Origin: an uncultured Prevotella sp.
GTDB lineage: Bacteria > Bacteroidota > Bacteroidia > Bacteroidales > Bacteroidaceae
Direction: 5' to 3'
DNA length: 40,381 nt
NCBI GenBank assembly: GCA_934217675.1
Contig: CAKQCV010000019.1
Location: forward strand, 1-40,381
Part shown: in pieces, positions 26,698 through 35,423 of the stretch
How positions within the stretch are numbered: the first letter of the stretch is position 1
Layout: each line of letters begins with the position of its first letter
Notes under the pieces: generated by a model
Told to the model about the DNA's origin: nothing
Databases searched by the model: none
The model's input: only the letters and a program-made list of their open reading frames with translations
Program-made: the position numbers and the translations under genes

Positions 26698-27152
26698 TTC
26701 AGCGTAAGCAAACTTTGTTTCTGTTACTCACCGTTGTAGTGTCACTTGTTTGTGTTTGGCTGCCGGTTGGGGTATATGTGCCTCAGTTGTTGAATGTTGA
26801 TTCTACAATGTATAATATGTGGATTTTGAAGGGAGACGGAAATACAGATTTCAGTACGTTTCCATTGATAATACTCCAATTGATGGGTATGCTGATTTCA
26901 ATATTCACAATCTTTATGTATAACAAAAGAAAGTTACAAATTAAGTTATGCAACGTTGGTATGATGGTCTATATTATATGGTATGCTGCTTATGCTTTAT
27001 TTATAACTCAAGATTTGTTAGGTGATAATGTGAAATTCCAAGTCTCGTATGCTGCGGTGCTTCCGCTTGTATGTATTGTCCTTTTGTTTATGGCTCGTAA
27101 GGGTGTTAAGGATGATGAAGCTTTGCTGAGGGCTGCAGAAAGACTGAGATGA
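26694..27152 (+). CDS. DUF4293-type integral membrane protein
   Basis: This 152-aa protein has four predicted membrane segments (about residues 7-27, 55-75, 82-102 and 115-133), a short basic N-terminus (MIQRKQT) and a charged C-terminal tail (ARKGVKDDEALLRAAERLR). The start IQRKQTLFLL and the order after the omega-like gene are characteristic of the DUF4293 family of Bacteroidetes. Its function is unknown. It overlaps the upstream gene by 4 bp and is followed directly by a terminator, so it is the last gene of the bamD operon. Confidence 0.85.
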   Translation: MIQRKQTLFLLLTVVVSLVCVWLPVGVYVPQLLNVDSTMYNMWILKGDGNTDFSTFPLIILQLMGMLISIFTIFMYNKRKLQIKLCNVGMMVYIIWYAAYALFITQDLLGDNVKFQVSYAAVLPLVCIVLLFMARKGVKDDEALLRAAERLR

Positions 27153-27163
27153 GAGATAATTAT

Positions 27164-27208
27164 AAAAAGACAAGATGTTACAGGTTGTGTAACTCCTTGT
27201 CTTTTTTT
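27164..27208 (+). terminator. Terminator of the bamD operon
   Basis: The arms 27164-27174 and 27196-27206 pair perfectly over 11 bp. An inner GTTAC/GTAAC stem (27177-27181 with 27189-27193) lies inside, and a T8 tract completes the site. Confidence 0.93.
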
Positions 27209-27279
27209 TCTTATAAAAGTATTATATAGATTTTGTTACAGAAACCTTAAATTTATATGTAAAAAAAACATTAAAAACA

Positions 27280-27310
27280 TTTGCAGACAAAATTATATTG
27301 TATAACTTTG
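27280..27310 (+). promoter_or_regulatory. Promoter of the AraC-like / DPP III / AlkD unit
   Basis: TTTG (27280-27283), 19 nt, TAACTTTG (27303-27310). The predicted start near 27317 gives a leader of about 58 nt to the chosen ATG. Confidence 0.78.
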
Positions 27311-27374
27311 CATACAGTAAAATGTATTGTTACAGGAAAAGAACATAAATGTGCATTTAATAATTTTAATAGGT

Positions 27375-27842
27375 ATGGCAAAGTATAATATTAGGGAGAA
27401 GAAAGATAAGGAAGTAACTTATCTTAATCTTGTTAATCCAGATTTGATGACCGTTCTTATGAACAGGATTATTGAATATATTGGAACAAGAAAAATGTAT
27501 AAAGATAAAAGTTATTCGGCAAAGAGACTTGCTCTTGACATAGGGACAAATACGAGATATGTTTCTGCCGTGCTGAATGTACGTTTTGGTATGAATTATA
27601 CTTCGTTTGTCAATAGATATAGAGTGTCTGAGGCTATGATGCTCCTTAAAGACGAACAGTATAGAGGGTTGACGATGGAAGATATAAGCGCAATGGTGGG
27701 TTTCGCTAACAGGCAGTCGTTTTATGCGGCTTTTTATAGATTTGAGGGGATAACTCCACGCCAGTATAAACTTTCGTCAGAGCCAAAACCTGAAAAAATG
27801 GAAGTACCAGAACCTATATGCAAGGATTCTGAAAACAATTAG
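27375..27842 (+). CDS. Small AraC-type DNA-binding regulator
   Basis: From the ATG at 27375 this is a 155-aa protein made of little more than an AraC/XylS-type double helix-turn-helix (about residues 35-135). The first helix-turn-helix reads SAKRLALDIGTNTRYVSAVL, and the second holds LTMEDISAMVGFANRQSFYAAF followed by the family signature GITPRQYK. It has no sensor domain. In-frame TTG at 27327 would lie only 10 nt after the predicted transcript start; the ATG is the better choice. It is followed after 26 bp by DPP III, suggesting co-transcription. Targets are unknown. Confidence 0.85.
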   Translation: MAKYNIREKKDKEVTYLNLVNPDLMTVLMNRIIEYIGTRKMYKDKSYSAKRLALDIGTNTRYVSAVLNVRFGMNYTSFVNRYRVSEAMMLLKDEQYRGLTMEDISAMVGFANRQSFYAAFYRFEGITPRQYKLSSEPKPEKMEVPEPICKDSENN

Positions 27843-27868
27843 TCTATTAATAAAACATAGTATACAGT

Positions 27869-29827
27869 ATGGAGAACAATTTTGAATATGTAAATGAGAG
27901 GTTTGCAGACATTCAAATGTTACGATACCACTTGGATGGTTTTGAAAAACTTGATATAAAGAAAAAGAAATTTATTTATTGTCTTTCAGAAGCTACACTT
28001 TGGGGCAGAGACATTACATTTGATCAATTTGGCAAATTTAATCTGAAGATAAGAAAATTGCTTGAAGCTGTATATGTGTCATATAAAGGGGATCGTGGAT
28101 CGAAAGAGTTTAAAGCTCTTGCCACATACTTGAAAAGAGTGTGGTTTTCCAATGGTATATACCATCATTATGGTTGCGAGAAATTTGTTCCGGAATTTTC
28201 GGAACATTTTCTTCGCAATGCAATAAATGATGTAGATATGAGTGAACTTCCTCTTGCAGAGGGACAAACACGTAAAGAGCTGGTTGATGAGCTCAAGATT
28301 TCTATGTTTGACCCTGATTATATGCCCAAGCGAGTTAATCTTGATGATGATGCAGATAAGATTAAAGATTCTGCATGCAACTTCTATGATGGGCTGACCC
28401 AAAAAGAAGTTGAAAACTATTATAAGATGCAGGCAGATGTGCAAGATGATGAACCTGTATCTTATGGACTTAATACGACATTGTACAAAAAAGACGGTGC
28501 AATACTTGAAGTTTCATGGAAGGAGAATGGACTTTATGGAAATCCGATAAAACATATAGTGTATTGGCTTGAAAAGGCTAAGGATTTTGCTGATAATAAA
28601 GAACAGCGTAACTATATAGAAACGCTTGTAAAATATTATCAAACAGGAGATTTGCGCATTTTCAACAAATACTGTATAGAATGGGTTCAGGAGCATAACT
28701 CTGATGTAGATTTCGTAAATGGATTTATAGAAGTATATGGTGATCCATTGGGCTTTAAAGGCTCGTGGGAGGGTATTGTTGAATATAAAGATTACGAGGC
28801 AACAAGGCGTACAAAAACAATCAGCGATAACGCACAATGGTTTGAGGACAACTCTCCTGTAGATAAACGTTTCAAAAAAGAAAAGGTTAAAGGCGTTACG
28901 GCAAATGTAGTACGTGCAGCTATGTTGGGCGGAGATGAATACCCATCAACAGCAATAGGTATAAATTTGCCAAATGCAGACTGGATTAGAGCAAAATACG
29001 GAAGCAAGAGTGTTACTATCAGCAACCTTATTGGAGCTTATAATGAAGCTGCTCGCGGAAATGGGTTTAAAGAAGAGTTTATTTCAGATAAAAGCATTAT
29101 TGACCTTGTTGACAAATATGCTGACATGTGTGATGATCTTCATACGGATCTTCATGAATGCCTCGGACACGGAAGTGGTAAATTGCTGGAAGGCGTTTCT
29201 CCTGATGCTCTAAAATCTTATGGAAGTACTATAGAGGAAGCAAGAGCAGATTTGTTTGGCTTGTATTACATAGCTGATGACAAACTGGTTGAATTGGGGC
29301 TTCTGCCTGATAAAGAAGCTTATAAGGCATCATATTATACCTATATGCTGAACGGCTTAATGACCCAACTCGTCAGAATACAACCAGGAAACAAAATAGA
29401 AGAAGCGCATATGAGAAACCGTGCTTTAATTGCATATTGGTGTTACGAAAAAGGTAAAGACGAGAATGTAGTTGAATTATATAATCATTGTGGTAAAACA
29501 TTTATGAGAATCAATGATTATAAGAAGCTCCGTGGTCTTTTTGCATGTCTTCTTGCCGAAATCCAACGGATAAAAAGTGAGGGTGATTATTTGTCTGCTC
29601 GAACTATAGTAGAGAAATATGGAGTAGATGTAGACAGGAAACTTCATAAAGAAATACTTGAAAGATATAAGAAACTTGATCTTGCTCCTTATAAAGGTTT
29701 TATAAATCCAGTTCTAATCCCTGTTTATGACAATACAGGAGAAATTGTTGATATAAAAGCTTCTTATGATGAGTCGTATGAAGAGCAAATGCTTAGATAC
29801 AGTAAAGATTATTGTTCACTAATATAA
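27869..29827 (+). CDS. Dipeptidyl peptidase III (M49 zinc metallopeptidase)
   Basis: This 652-aa protein has the M49 signature. The zinc site HECLGH (H429, E430, H434) is the Bacteroidetes version of HELLGH, and the third ligand lies in EEARAD (E456/E457). DPP III removes dipeptides from the N-termini of oligopeptides. No signal peptide or lipobox is visible, so I place it in the cytoplasm, unlike lipoprotein forms known in some Bacteroides. It sits between a small AraC-type regulator and an AlkD-like gene with gaps of 26 and 8 bp. With the exported S9 peptidase it suggests a peptide-using lifestyle. Confidence 0.95.
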   Translation: MENNFEYVNERFADIQMLRYHLDGFEKLDIKKKKFIYCLSEATLWGRDITFDQFGKFNLKIRKLLEAVYVSYKGDRGSKEFKALATYLKRVWFSNGIYHHYGCEKFVPEFSEHFLRNAINDVDMSELPLAEGQTRKELVDELKISMFDPDYMPKRVNLDDDADKIKDSACNFYDGLTQKEVENYYKMQADVQDDEPVSYGLNTTLYKKDGAILEVSWKENGLYGNPIKHIVYWLEKAKDFADNKEQRNYIETLVKYYQTGDLRIFNKYCIEWVQEHNSDVDFVNGFIEVYGDPLGFKGSWEGIVEYKDYEATRRTKTISDNAQWFEDNSPVDKRFKKEKVKGVTANVVRAAMLGGDEYPSTAIGINLPNADWIRAKYGSKSVTISNLIGAYNEAARGNGFKEEFISDKSIIDLVDKYADMCDDLHTDLHECLGHGSGKLLEGVSPDALKSYGSTIEEARADLFGLYYIADDKLVELGLLPDKEAYKASYYTYMLNGLMTQLVRIQPGNKIEEAHMRNRALIAYWCYEKGKDENVVELYNHCGKTFMRINDYKKLRGLFACLLAEIQRIKSEGDYLSARTIVEKYGVDVDRKLHKEILERYKKLDLAPYKGFINPVLIPVYDNTGEIVDIKASYDESYEEQMLRYSKDYCSLI

Positions 29828-29835
29828 TATAAACA

Positions 29836-30447
29836 ATGCAAGAGCAGACGGTAAAGGATACAGTAAAAAAAATAAAGCGCAGTTTCTCGTTACAGATGAA
29901 TGGTGTTGCATCACAGTCTATGCGAGAGAAAGGTATAAACAACTATATTAATTGGGGAATTCAGTTGCCGGCACTCCGTAAAATGGCTGACGAGTATGGC
30001 AAGAGTTATGATTTGGCTTCAGCTCTTTGGAAAGAAAATGTCAGAGAGTGTAAAATTCTTGCAACACTGATAATGCCATCAGATAGAATGTCTGCCGACT
30101 TGATGTCAGTATGGATGGAGCAGACCACAACCCAAGAGATTGCAGAATATGCAGCATTCAATCTATATCAACATGTTGAGAATGTTTCTATATATGCTTT
30201 TATATGGATAGCTTCTACGAACAGGCTGCAGCAAATATGTGGTTTTAATATCCTTTCCTGTTTGTTCAAAAAGTCATATATGCCTTCTGATAGAGATATA
30301 AACGAATTTATAGATCAGACTATTGCAGCGATGGCAGACGATGCAATCGGAGTTAAGCATAGCGCAATGAACAGTTTGCAGTCATTTGCCATGATGGGAG
30401 AGATGCAATCTAAAATTGTTGATGCGGCATTGAAAAAGTGCATGTAA
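29836..30447 (+). CDS. AlkD-like DNA alkylation repair protein
   Basis: This 203-aa helical protein has the HEAT-repeat pattern of the AlkD family, including INNYINWGIQLPALRKMADEYG near residue 40, LWKENVRECKILATLIM near 65 and a KHSAMNSLQSF helix near 177. AlkD proteins excise positively charged alkylated bases without flipping them. The common Bacteroidetes branch is shorter than Bacillus AlkD, and several catalytic Trp/Asp positions of that model cannot be assigned confidently here, so activity is uncertain. It begins 8 bp after DPP III. Its last three codons form part of a terminator hairpin. Confidence 0.75.
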   Translation: MQEQTVKDTVKKIKRSFSLQMNGVASQSMREKGINNYINWGIQLPALRKMADEYGKSYDLASALWKENVRECKILATLIMPSDRMSADLMSVWMEQTTTQEIAEYAAFNLYQHVENVSIYAFIWIASTNRLQQICGFNILSCLFKKSYMPSDRDINEFIDQTIAAMADDAIGVKHSAMNSLQSFAMMGEMQSKIVDAALKKCM

Positions 30448-30458
30448 GTGCACTTTTT
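30433..30458 (+). terminator. Terminator overlapping the alkD-like stop codon
   Basis: A perfect 10-bp stem (30433-30442 with 30449-30458) closes a 6-nt loop TGTAAG. The gene's TAA (30445-30447) lies in that loop, and T5 ends the 3' arm. Confidence 0.9.
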
Positions 30459-30466
30459 CTGTTATA

Positions 30467-30500
30467 TTTGAATAGAATAGAAAATAAAATATTATTTTTG
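30467..30500 (+). promoter_or_regulatory. Candidate promoter of purA-hisS
   Basis: TATTTTTG (30493-30500) matches TAnnTTTG; TTTG lies at 30467-30470 with a 22-nt spacer. The start near 30507 leaves a leader of about 73 nt before the chosen purA ATG. Confidence 0.55.
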
Positions 30501-30579
30501 TACGACTTTTTTGGAGCAAAGCTTTAATTACGGTCTATTTGTAAAAGTTAAATCTGAAAATTCCAAAACACATAATAAA

Positions 30580-31854
30580 ATGAATACAGGTAAAGTTGAT
30601 GTCCTGCTCGGTTTACAGTGGGGCGATGAGGGTAAAGGAAAGGTCGTAGATGTTTTGACACCTAAATATGATGTCATTGCTCGCTTTCAAGGTGGTCCGA
30701 ATGCAGGTCACACATTGGAGTTCGAAGGGCAAAAATATGTTCTTCGCAGTATTCCTTCAGGTATTTTCCAAGGTGGAAAAGTTAACATTATAGGCAATGG
30801 TGTTGTACTTGCGCCAGATTTGTTTATGGATGAGGCTAAGGATCTGGAAAAAAGCGGTCATCCACTGACAGAACGCCTGAAAATCTCAAAAAAGGCACAT
30901 CTTATCATGCCTACACATAGACTACTTGATGCAGCATACGAGGCAAAGAAAGGTAAGAATAAGGTAGGAACAACCGGTAAAGGCATCGGACCTACATATA
31001 CAGACAAGGTTTCCCGTACAGGATTGAGAGTTGGTGATATATTTGAAAATTTTGAAGAAAAGTATGCACAGCACAAGGCGAGACATGAGGAAATGTTGAA
31101 AGAGCTTGGATACACAGATTATGATATCACTGATGTTGAGAAGAAATGGATGGAAGGCATTGAATATCTTCGCCAGTTTGAAATCGTAGATTCAGAGCAT
31201 GTAATAAACAAGATATTGCGTTCCGGAAAGAATATACTTTGCGAAGGAGCCCAAGGCACTATGCTGGATGTAGATTTCGGAAGTTATCCTTTTGTTACAT
31301 CGTCTAATACAATATGTGCCGGTGCATGTTCCGGTTTAGGAATAGGTCCAAATAAAATAGGCGAAGTTTATGGTATAATGAAAGCTTATTGCACTCGTGT
31401 TGGTGCAGGTCCATTCCCTACAGAATTGTTTGATGAGACAGGAGCTGAAATCCGAAACTTAGGTCATGAGTATGGAGCAGTGACAGGCAGAGAGCGCCGT
31501 TGTGGATGGATAGACCTTGTTGCACTTCGTTATGCCATCATGATAAACGGTGTTACAAAACTTATTATGATGAAGAGCGACGTACTTGACGGCTTTGATA
31601 CAATAAAGGCTTGTGTGGCATATAAGCAGAATGGAAAGGAAACACGCGATTTCCCATATGATATAGAGCACGATATAGAACCTGTTTATAAAGAGTTGCC
31701 AGGATGGAAAACCGACATGACATCCTATACAAGCGAGGAGCAGTTCCCGAAAGAATTTAATGATTATATAAAATTCCTTGAAGCAGAACTTGAAACCCCA
31801 ATAAAGATAATATCAATCGGTCCTGACAGAGAGCAAACAATTGTTAGAAAATAA
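30580..31854 (+). CDS. purA: Adenylosuccinate synthetase
   Basis: This 424-aa enzyme joins IMP and aspartate using GTP in the first committed step to AMP. The phosphate-binding loop GLQWGDEGKGK lies near residues 9-19, followed by GGPNAGHT, the IMP-site segment TTGKGIGPTYTDK and the C-terminal SIGPDREQTI. The length from the ATG at 30580 matches the family. An in-frame TTG at 30511 adds 23 residues with no family counterpart and sits almost on the predicted transcript start, so I reject it. hisS follows after 22 bp. Confidence 0.95.
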   Translation: MNTGKVDVLLGLQWGDEGKGKVVDVLTPKYDVIARFQGGPNAGHTLEFEGQKYVLRSIPSGIFQGGKVNIIGNGVVLAPDLFMDEAKDLEKSGHPLTERLKISKKAHLIMPTHRLLDAAYEAKKGKNKVGTTGKGIGPTYTDKVSRTGLRVGDIFENFEEKYAQHKARHEEMLKELGYTDYDITDVEKKWMEGIEYLRQFEIVDSEHVINKILRSGKNILCEGAQGTMLDVDFGSYPFVTSSNTICAGACSGLGIGPNKIGEVYGIMKAYCTRVGAGPFPTELFDETGAEIRNLGHEYGAVTGRERRCGWIDLVALRYAIMINGVTKLIMMKSDVLDGFDTIKACVAYKQNGKETRDFPYDIEHDIEPVYKELPGWKTDMTSYTSEEQFPKEFNDYIKFLEAELETPIKIISIGPDREQTIVRK

Positions 31855-31876
31855 AAACATTAAACATAAACAATAA

Positions 31877-33238
31877 ATGAATAAACCATCAATACCAAAG
31901 GGAACCCGTGATTTCACACCTGTTGAGATGGCTAAGCGCAATTATATCTTTGATACTATTCGCTCTGTATATTCTCTTTATGGTTTCCGACAAATTGAAA
32001 CTCCAGCGATGGAAACCCTGCAAACCCTGCTTGGTAAATATGGGGAAGAAGGAGATAAACTCCTTTTCCGTGTTTTGAACAGTGGTGATTATTTAAATAA
32101 GATAACCGACGAGCAATTGGCAGAGCGTAATTCTCTGGCACTTTCTTCAAAAATATGCGAAAAGGGATTGCGATATGATTTGACGGTACCATTTGCCCGA
32201 TTTGTTGTAATGCATAGGGATGAAATACAATTGCCATTCAAAAGATATCAAATCCAGCCAGTATGGAGAGCTGACCGCCCACAAAAGGGGCGTTACAGAG
32301 AGTTCTATCAATGTGATGCAGATATTGTTGGCAGCGACTCTTTGCTCAATGAAGTTGAGCTGATACAGATTATGGACACAGTTTTCCAGCGTTTGGGTAT
32401 TCGAGTTCAAATAAAAATAAACAACAGAAAATTATTGTCCGGCATTGCAGAAATTGTTGGCGAAGCTGACAAAATTGTTGATATTACTGTTGCTATTGAT
32501 AAACTCGACAAAATCGGTTTGGAAAAGGTTAATGATGAGTTGCGTGCTAACGGAATAAGTGAAGATGCTCTACGTAAGTTGCAGCCTGTTATCCTGTTAT
32601 CTGGAACAAATGAAGAGAAGCTTGAATTTATGGACGGTTTCTTGGCAGACTCAGAAACAGGGAAAAAAGGTATAGAGGAACTACGCTTTATTCTTTCAAT
32701 GGCAGAGAAAGCAGGTTTGAAAAACGAACTTCAACTTGATTTGACCTTAGCCCGTGGTTTGAATTATTACACCGGTGCAATATTTGAAGTAAAGGCACTT
32801 GACACACCTATGGGCAGTATTACTGGTGGTGGTCGTTACGACAACCTGACTGGTATATTTGGAATGCCAGGTATAAGTGGTGTAGGTATATCTTTCGGTG
32901 CAGACCGTATCTACGATGTATTGAATGCTCTTGATCTGTATCCTAAGGAGATAACAACCAATACCCAACTTCTGTTTATAAACTTTGGTGAGAAAGAAAC
33001 TGAATATTGCTTGCCTTTAGTACAGTTGGCACGCGCCAAAGGTATAAGAACAGAGTTGTATCCAGATTCTGCAAAGATGAAAAAACAGATGAATTACGCC
33101 AATGCTAATGCAATACCATTTGTTGCTCTTGCAGGAGATAACGAAATTCAAAATGGTGTTGTTACCTTGAAGAATATGGAAACAGGTGAACAGAAACAAG
33201 TTACACCCGAAACATTGATAGATATAATTAACGCTTAA
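31877..33238 (+). CDS. hisS: Histidyl-tRNA synthetase
   Basis: This 453-aa class II aminoacyl-tRNA synthetase charges tRNA-His. It starts [10 protein letters not shown], has motif 2 [26 protein letters not shown] sequence near residue 120-140, the histidine-specific [14 protein letters not shown] block near 290, motif 3 [19 protein letters not shown], and a C-terminal anticodon-binding domain. All parts are present. It lies 22 bp after purA and ends 12 bp before a terminator. Confidence 0.97.
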   Translation: MNKPSIPKGTRDFTPVEMAKRNYIFDTIRSVYSLYGFRQIETPAMETLQTLLGKYGEEGDKLLFRVLNSGDYLNKITDEQLAERNSLALSSKICEKGLRYDLTVPFARFVVMHRDEIQLPFKRYQIQPVWRADRPQKGRYREFYQCDADIVGSDSLLNEVELIQIMDTVFQRLGIRVQIKINNRKLLSGIAEIVGEADKIVDITVAIDKLDKIGLEKVNDELRANGISEDALRKLQPVILLSGTNEEKLEFMDGFLADSETGKKGIEELRFILSMAEKAGLKNELQLDLTLARGLNYYTGAIFEVKALDTPMGSITGGGRYDNLTGIFGMPGISGVGISFGADRIYDVLNALDLYPKEITTNTQLLFINFGEKETEYCLPLVQLARAKGIRTELYPDSAKMKKQMNYANANAIPFVALAGDNEIQNGVVTLKNMETGEQKQVTPETLIDIINA

Positions 33239-33250
33239 AACGATTATTTT

Positions 33251-33295
33251 TAGTGGAGTGTTCATCATGGAATCACTCCACTATTTATTTTTTTT
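33251..33295 (+). terminator. Terminator of purA-hisS, touching the next start codon
   Basis: A perfect 10-bp stem (33251-33260 with 33274-33283) encloses 13 nt. A T-rich tract runs to 33295, and the ATG of the next gene is at 33296. Confidence 0.88.
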
Positions 33296-34315
33296 ATGAA
33301 AACATTTAATGATTTTATTTCATCTATATTTAGACACAGACTTTATACAGTTCTTTTTGTTTTGATGTTTGTCTTTTCTTCATTCAAGGCAGACAAGCAT
33401 GTGACAATATTCATGATTGGTGATTCAACCATGGCAAATAAGGATATCTCAGGCGATAAACAAGAAAGAGGCTGGGGTATGATGCTTTGTAACTATTTTG
33501 ATGATTATATTGTTGTTGATAATCATGCAATGAACGGTCGTTCTTCAAAGAGCTTTATTGATGAGGGCAGATGGAATAAAGTGCTTGAGAAAATTGTACC
33601 AGGCGATTATGTAATAATACAGTTCGGGCATAACGATGAGAAGAAAGACGAAAAAAGGCATACAGACCCAGGTTCAACATTTGATGATAACTTGCGCAAA
33701 TTCGTAAAGGAAGCCAGGTCAAAAGGTGCTACTCCTATATTGATGAACAGTGTTGTCAGAAGAAATTTCAGCGGGAGTGCTACAGCTGTGGCAGATGATG
33801 ATTTGCGCGAAAATTCTTCAAAAAATCTTGTTGATGGCGACACTTTGATTGATACGCATGGAGCATATCTTTCTTCTCCAAGAAATGTTGCAAAAGAATT
33901 AAATGTAATATTTGTAGATGCCAACAAAATAACTCATGATCTTGAACAAGGTTTAGGAAGAGAAGGCTCTAAAAAATTGCATATGATTTTTTCTCCTGGC
34001 GAGCAACCTTCATTGCCCGAAGGCAGGCAAGACAACACGCATTATAATATTTATGGTGCAAATAAGGTGGCTTCGCTGCTTGCTGATGCTATTTGCAGCA
34101 AAGTTTCAAAATTAAGGAAACATCATATATCTTATGATATATACGTCTCTAAAACAGGGTGCGGACAGTTTATGGACTTGCAAAAAGCCATAGCCACCTC
34201 TCCTGATAACGTAAAGACAACCATTGCAATAGTTGGAGGGGAATGGAAAAAACCACAGCTGACAAAGAATAAAAAAGTGAAGTTTGTTATGTTGCGTGGT
34301 GCAAAATTTGAATAA
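33296..34315 (+). CDS. Exported SGNH acetylesterase (CE12-like) with a truncated pectinesterase N-terminus
   Basis: This 339-aa protein has a signal-peptide-like start (hydrophobic residues about 17-30, cleavage near SFKA). Residues 33-270 form an SGNH/GDSL esterase of the rhamnogalacturonan-acetylesterase type: GDST with Ser44, the GHND block with Asn113, and DNTHYN with Asp246 and His249. This would remove acetyl groups from pectin. Residues 279-339 resemble only the first turns of a CE8 pectin methylesterase (YDIYVSKTGCGQF, LQKAIATSPDN, then KNKKVKFVMLRG), after which the frame stops. Pectinesterase catalytic Asp residues are therefore missing. The stop overlaps the next start (TAATG). The esterase part looks intact. 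Confidence 0.85.
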   Translation: MKTFNDFISSIFRHRLYTVLFVLMFVFSSFKADKHVTIFMIGDSTMANKDISGDKQERGWGMMLCNYFDDYIVVDNHAMNGRSSKSFIDEGRWNKVLEKIVPGDYVIIQFGHNDEKKDEKRHTDPGSTFDDNLRKFVKEARSKGATPILMNSVVRRNFSGSATAVADDDLRENSSKNLVDGDTLIDTHGAYLSSPRNVAKELNVIFVDANKITHDLEQGLGREGSKKLHMIFSPGEQPSLPEGRQDNTHYNIYGANKVASLLADAICSKVSKLRKHHISYDIYVSKTGCGQFMDLQKAIATSPDNVKTTIAIVGGEWKKPQLTKNKKVKFVMLRGAKFE

Positions 34316-35325
34316 TGAGATATTTAAGTTCTTTAATGTTATTGATTGCGCAGGTAGTTGCTGCGCAATCTTTTTTTGTTAAGAGCAATGTCCAGAAATG
34401 TTTTCCAAGAACAGTACCGCCAGGAAATTATAGCGGCATCACATATCTTGGCGGCGACAAGTATGCTGTTGTATCAGACAAATCAGGCAGTGATGGTTTC
34501 TATACCTTCAGAATAAAAGTGGATTCCCTCTCAGGAGAGATATTAAATGTTGAAAATCTCGGCTTCAATGATTTGGGAACAAACTATTCAGACATTGAAG
34601 GCATTGCATACAATGACAAATCAGGCAGAATATATCTGTGCAGTGAGAAGGCTGGCAAGATAATAGAATATGATTATTTTAGAAAAGAGAAGACAGGCAA
34701 TGAGCTTGCTCTCTCTGAATACTATCCGGAGCAGAAAGGCAACGGTGGCATAGAATCAGTTTCATACAATTCCAGTACGGATAAAATATGGACAATAAAC
34801 GAGATGCCGATAAGCAAAGATGATACAGGCACGAGCAAGTATAAACTGAGAATCAACTCATTCGACAGCTCGTTTTGTCATTCTGCAACCTATGCTTACG
34901 AAATGGATTCTTACGAAAATAAAAATAATCCATACATGCATGTGGAAGGTGTAAGCGAACTTGCGGCATTGGATGACGGGCGTTTACTCGTTTTGGAAAG
35001 AGTCTTCCATGTACCACAGCTAAAGATTGGCGCTTATTGCATCTGTAGGGTATATTTAGTTAATCCACAAAAAAGTATATGTATAAGTAATGAGCAAATA
35101 CAGGACAGTGAAAAAGCCTTTATGCAGAAAGAAAAACTATGTGAGTGGAAAACAAAACTATCTTTATTCAAACACAAGATAGCAAATTTTGAAGGAATGT
35201 GTCTCGGACCAAAACTTGCTGACGGCAAGCAGATTCTGTTATTTGTGTCAGATTCTCAGAACCAGTATCATGGAATATTGAAAGATTGGTTTAAAAGTGT
35301 AATAATTTCACCCGCAAACGATTAG
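34315..35325 (+). CDS. Exported protein with an esterase-like/phytase-like beta-propeller domain
   Basis: This 336-aa protein begins with a signal peptide (about residues 1-18, MRYLSSLMLLIAQVVAAQS). Its body has the phytase-like (PF13449-type) pattern: NYSGITYLGGDKYAVVSDKSG, YSDIEGIAYNDKSGRIYLCSEK, GGIESVSYNSSTDKIWTINE, HVEGVSELAALDDGRLLVLER and NFEGMCLGPKLADGKQILLFVSD. These repeat the GI-(S/E)-Y or EG-(I/M) acidic turns of a propeller that may bind calcium. Substrate is unknown; members are annotated as phytase-like esterases on sequence only. It overlaps the CE12-like gene by 1 bp, so both are translated from one message. Confidence 0.8.
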   Translation: MRYLSSLMLLIAQVVAAQSFFVKSNVQKCFPRTVPPGNYSGITYLGGDKYAVVSDKSGSDGFYTFRIKVDSLSGEILNVENLGFNDLGTNYSDIEGIAYNDKSGRIYLCSEKAGKIIEYDYFRKEKTGNELALSEYYPEQKGNGGIESVSYNSSTDKIWTINEMPISKDDTGTSKYKLRINSFDSSFCHSATYAYEMDSYENKNNPYMHVEGVSELAALDDGRLLVLERVFHVPQLKIGAYCICRVYLVNPQKSICISNEQIQDSEKAFMQKEKLCEWKTKLSLFKHKIANFEGMCLGPKLADGKQILLFVSDSQNQYHGILKDWFKSVIISPAND

Positions 35326-35355
35326 AATAATATTTATGAAATTCCTTATGAAATA

Positions 35356-35387
35356 TTTTGCAGATTAAAATAAAAGGCGTAAGTTTG
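35356..35387 (+). promoter_or_regulatory. Promoter of the serC operon
   Basis: TTTTG (35356-35360), 19 nt, TAAGTTTG (35380-35387). The predicted start is near 35394, 30 nt before the serC ATG. Confidence 0.8.
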
Positions 35388-35423
35388 CAAATGTAAATAT
35401 ACTAACTTAAACCATAAAAATAC

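Noticed and set aside
30511..30579. TTG-initiated N-terminal extension of PurA
   Set aside because: Family members start near the GLQWGDEGKGK loop, and the TTG lies about 4 nt from the predicted transcript start.
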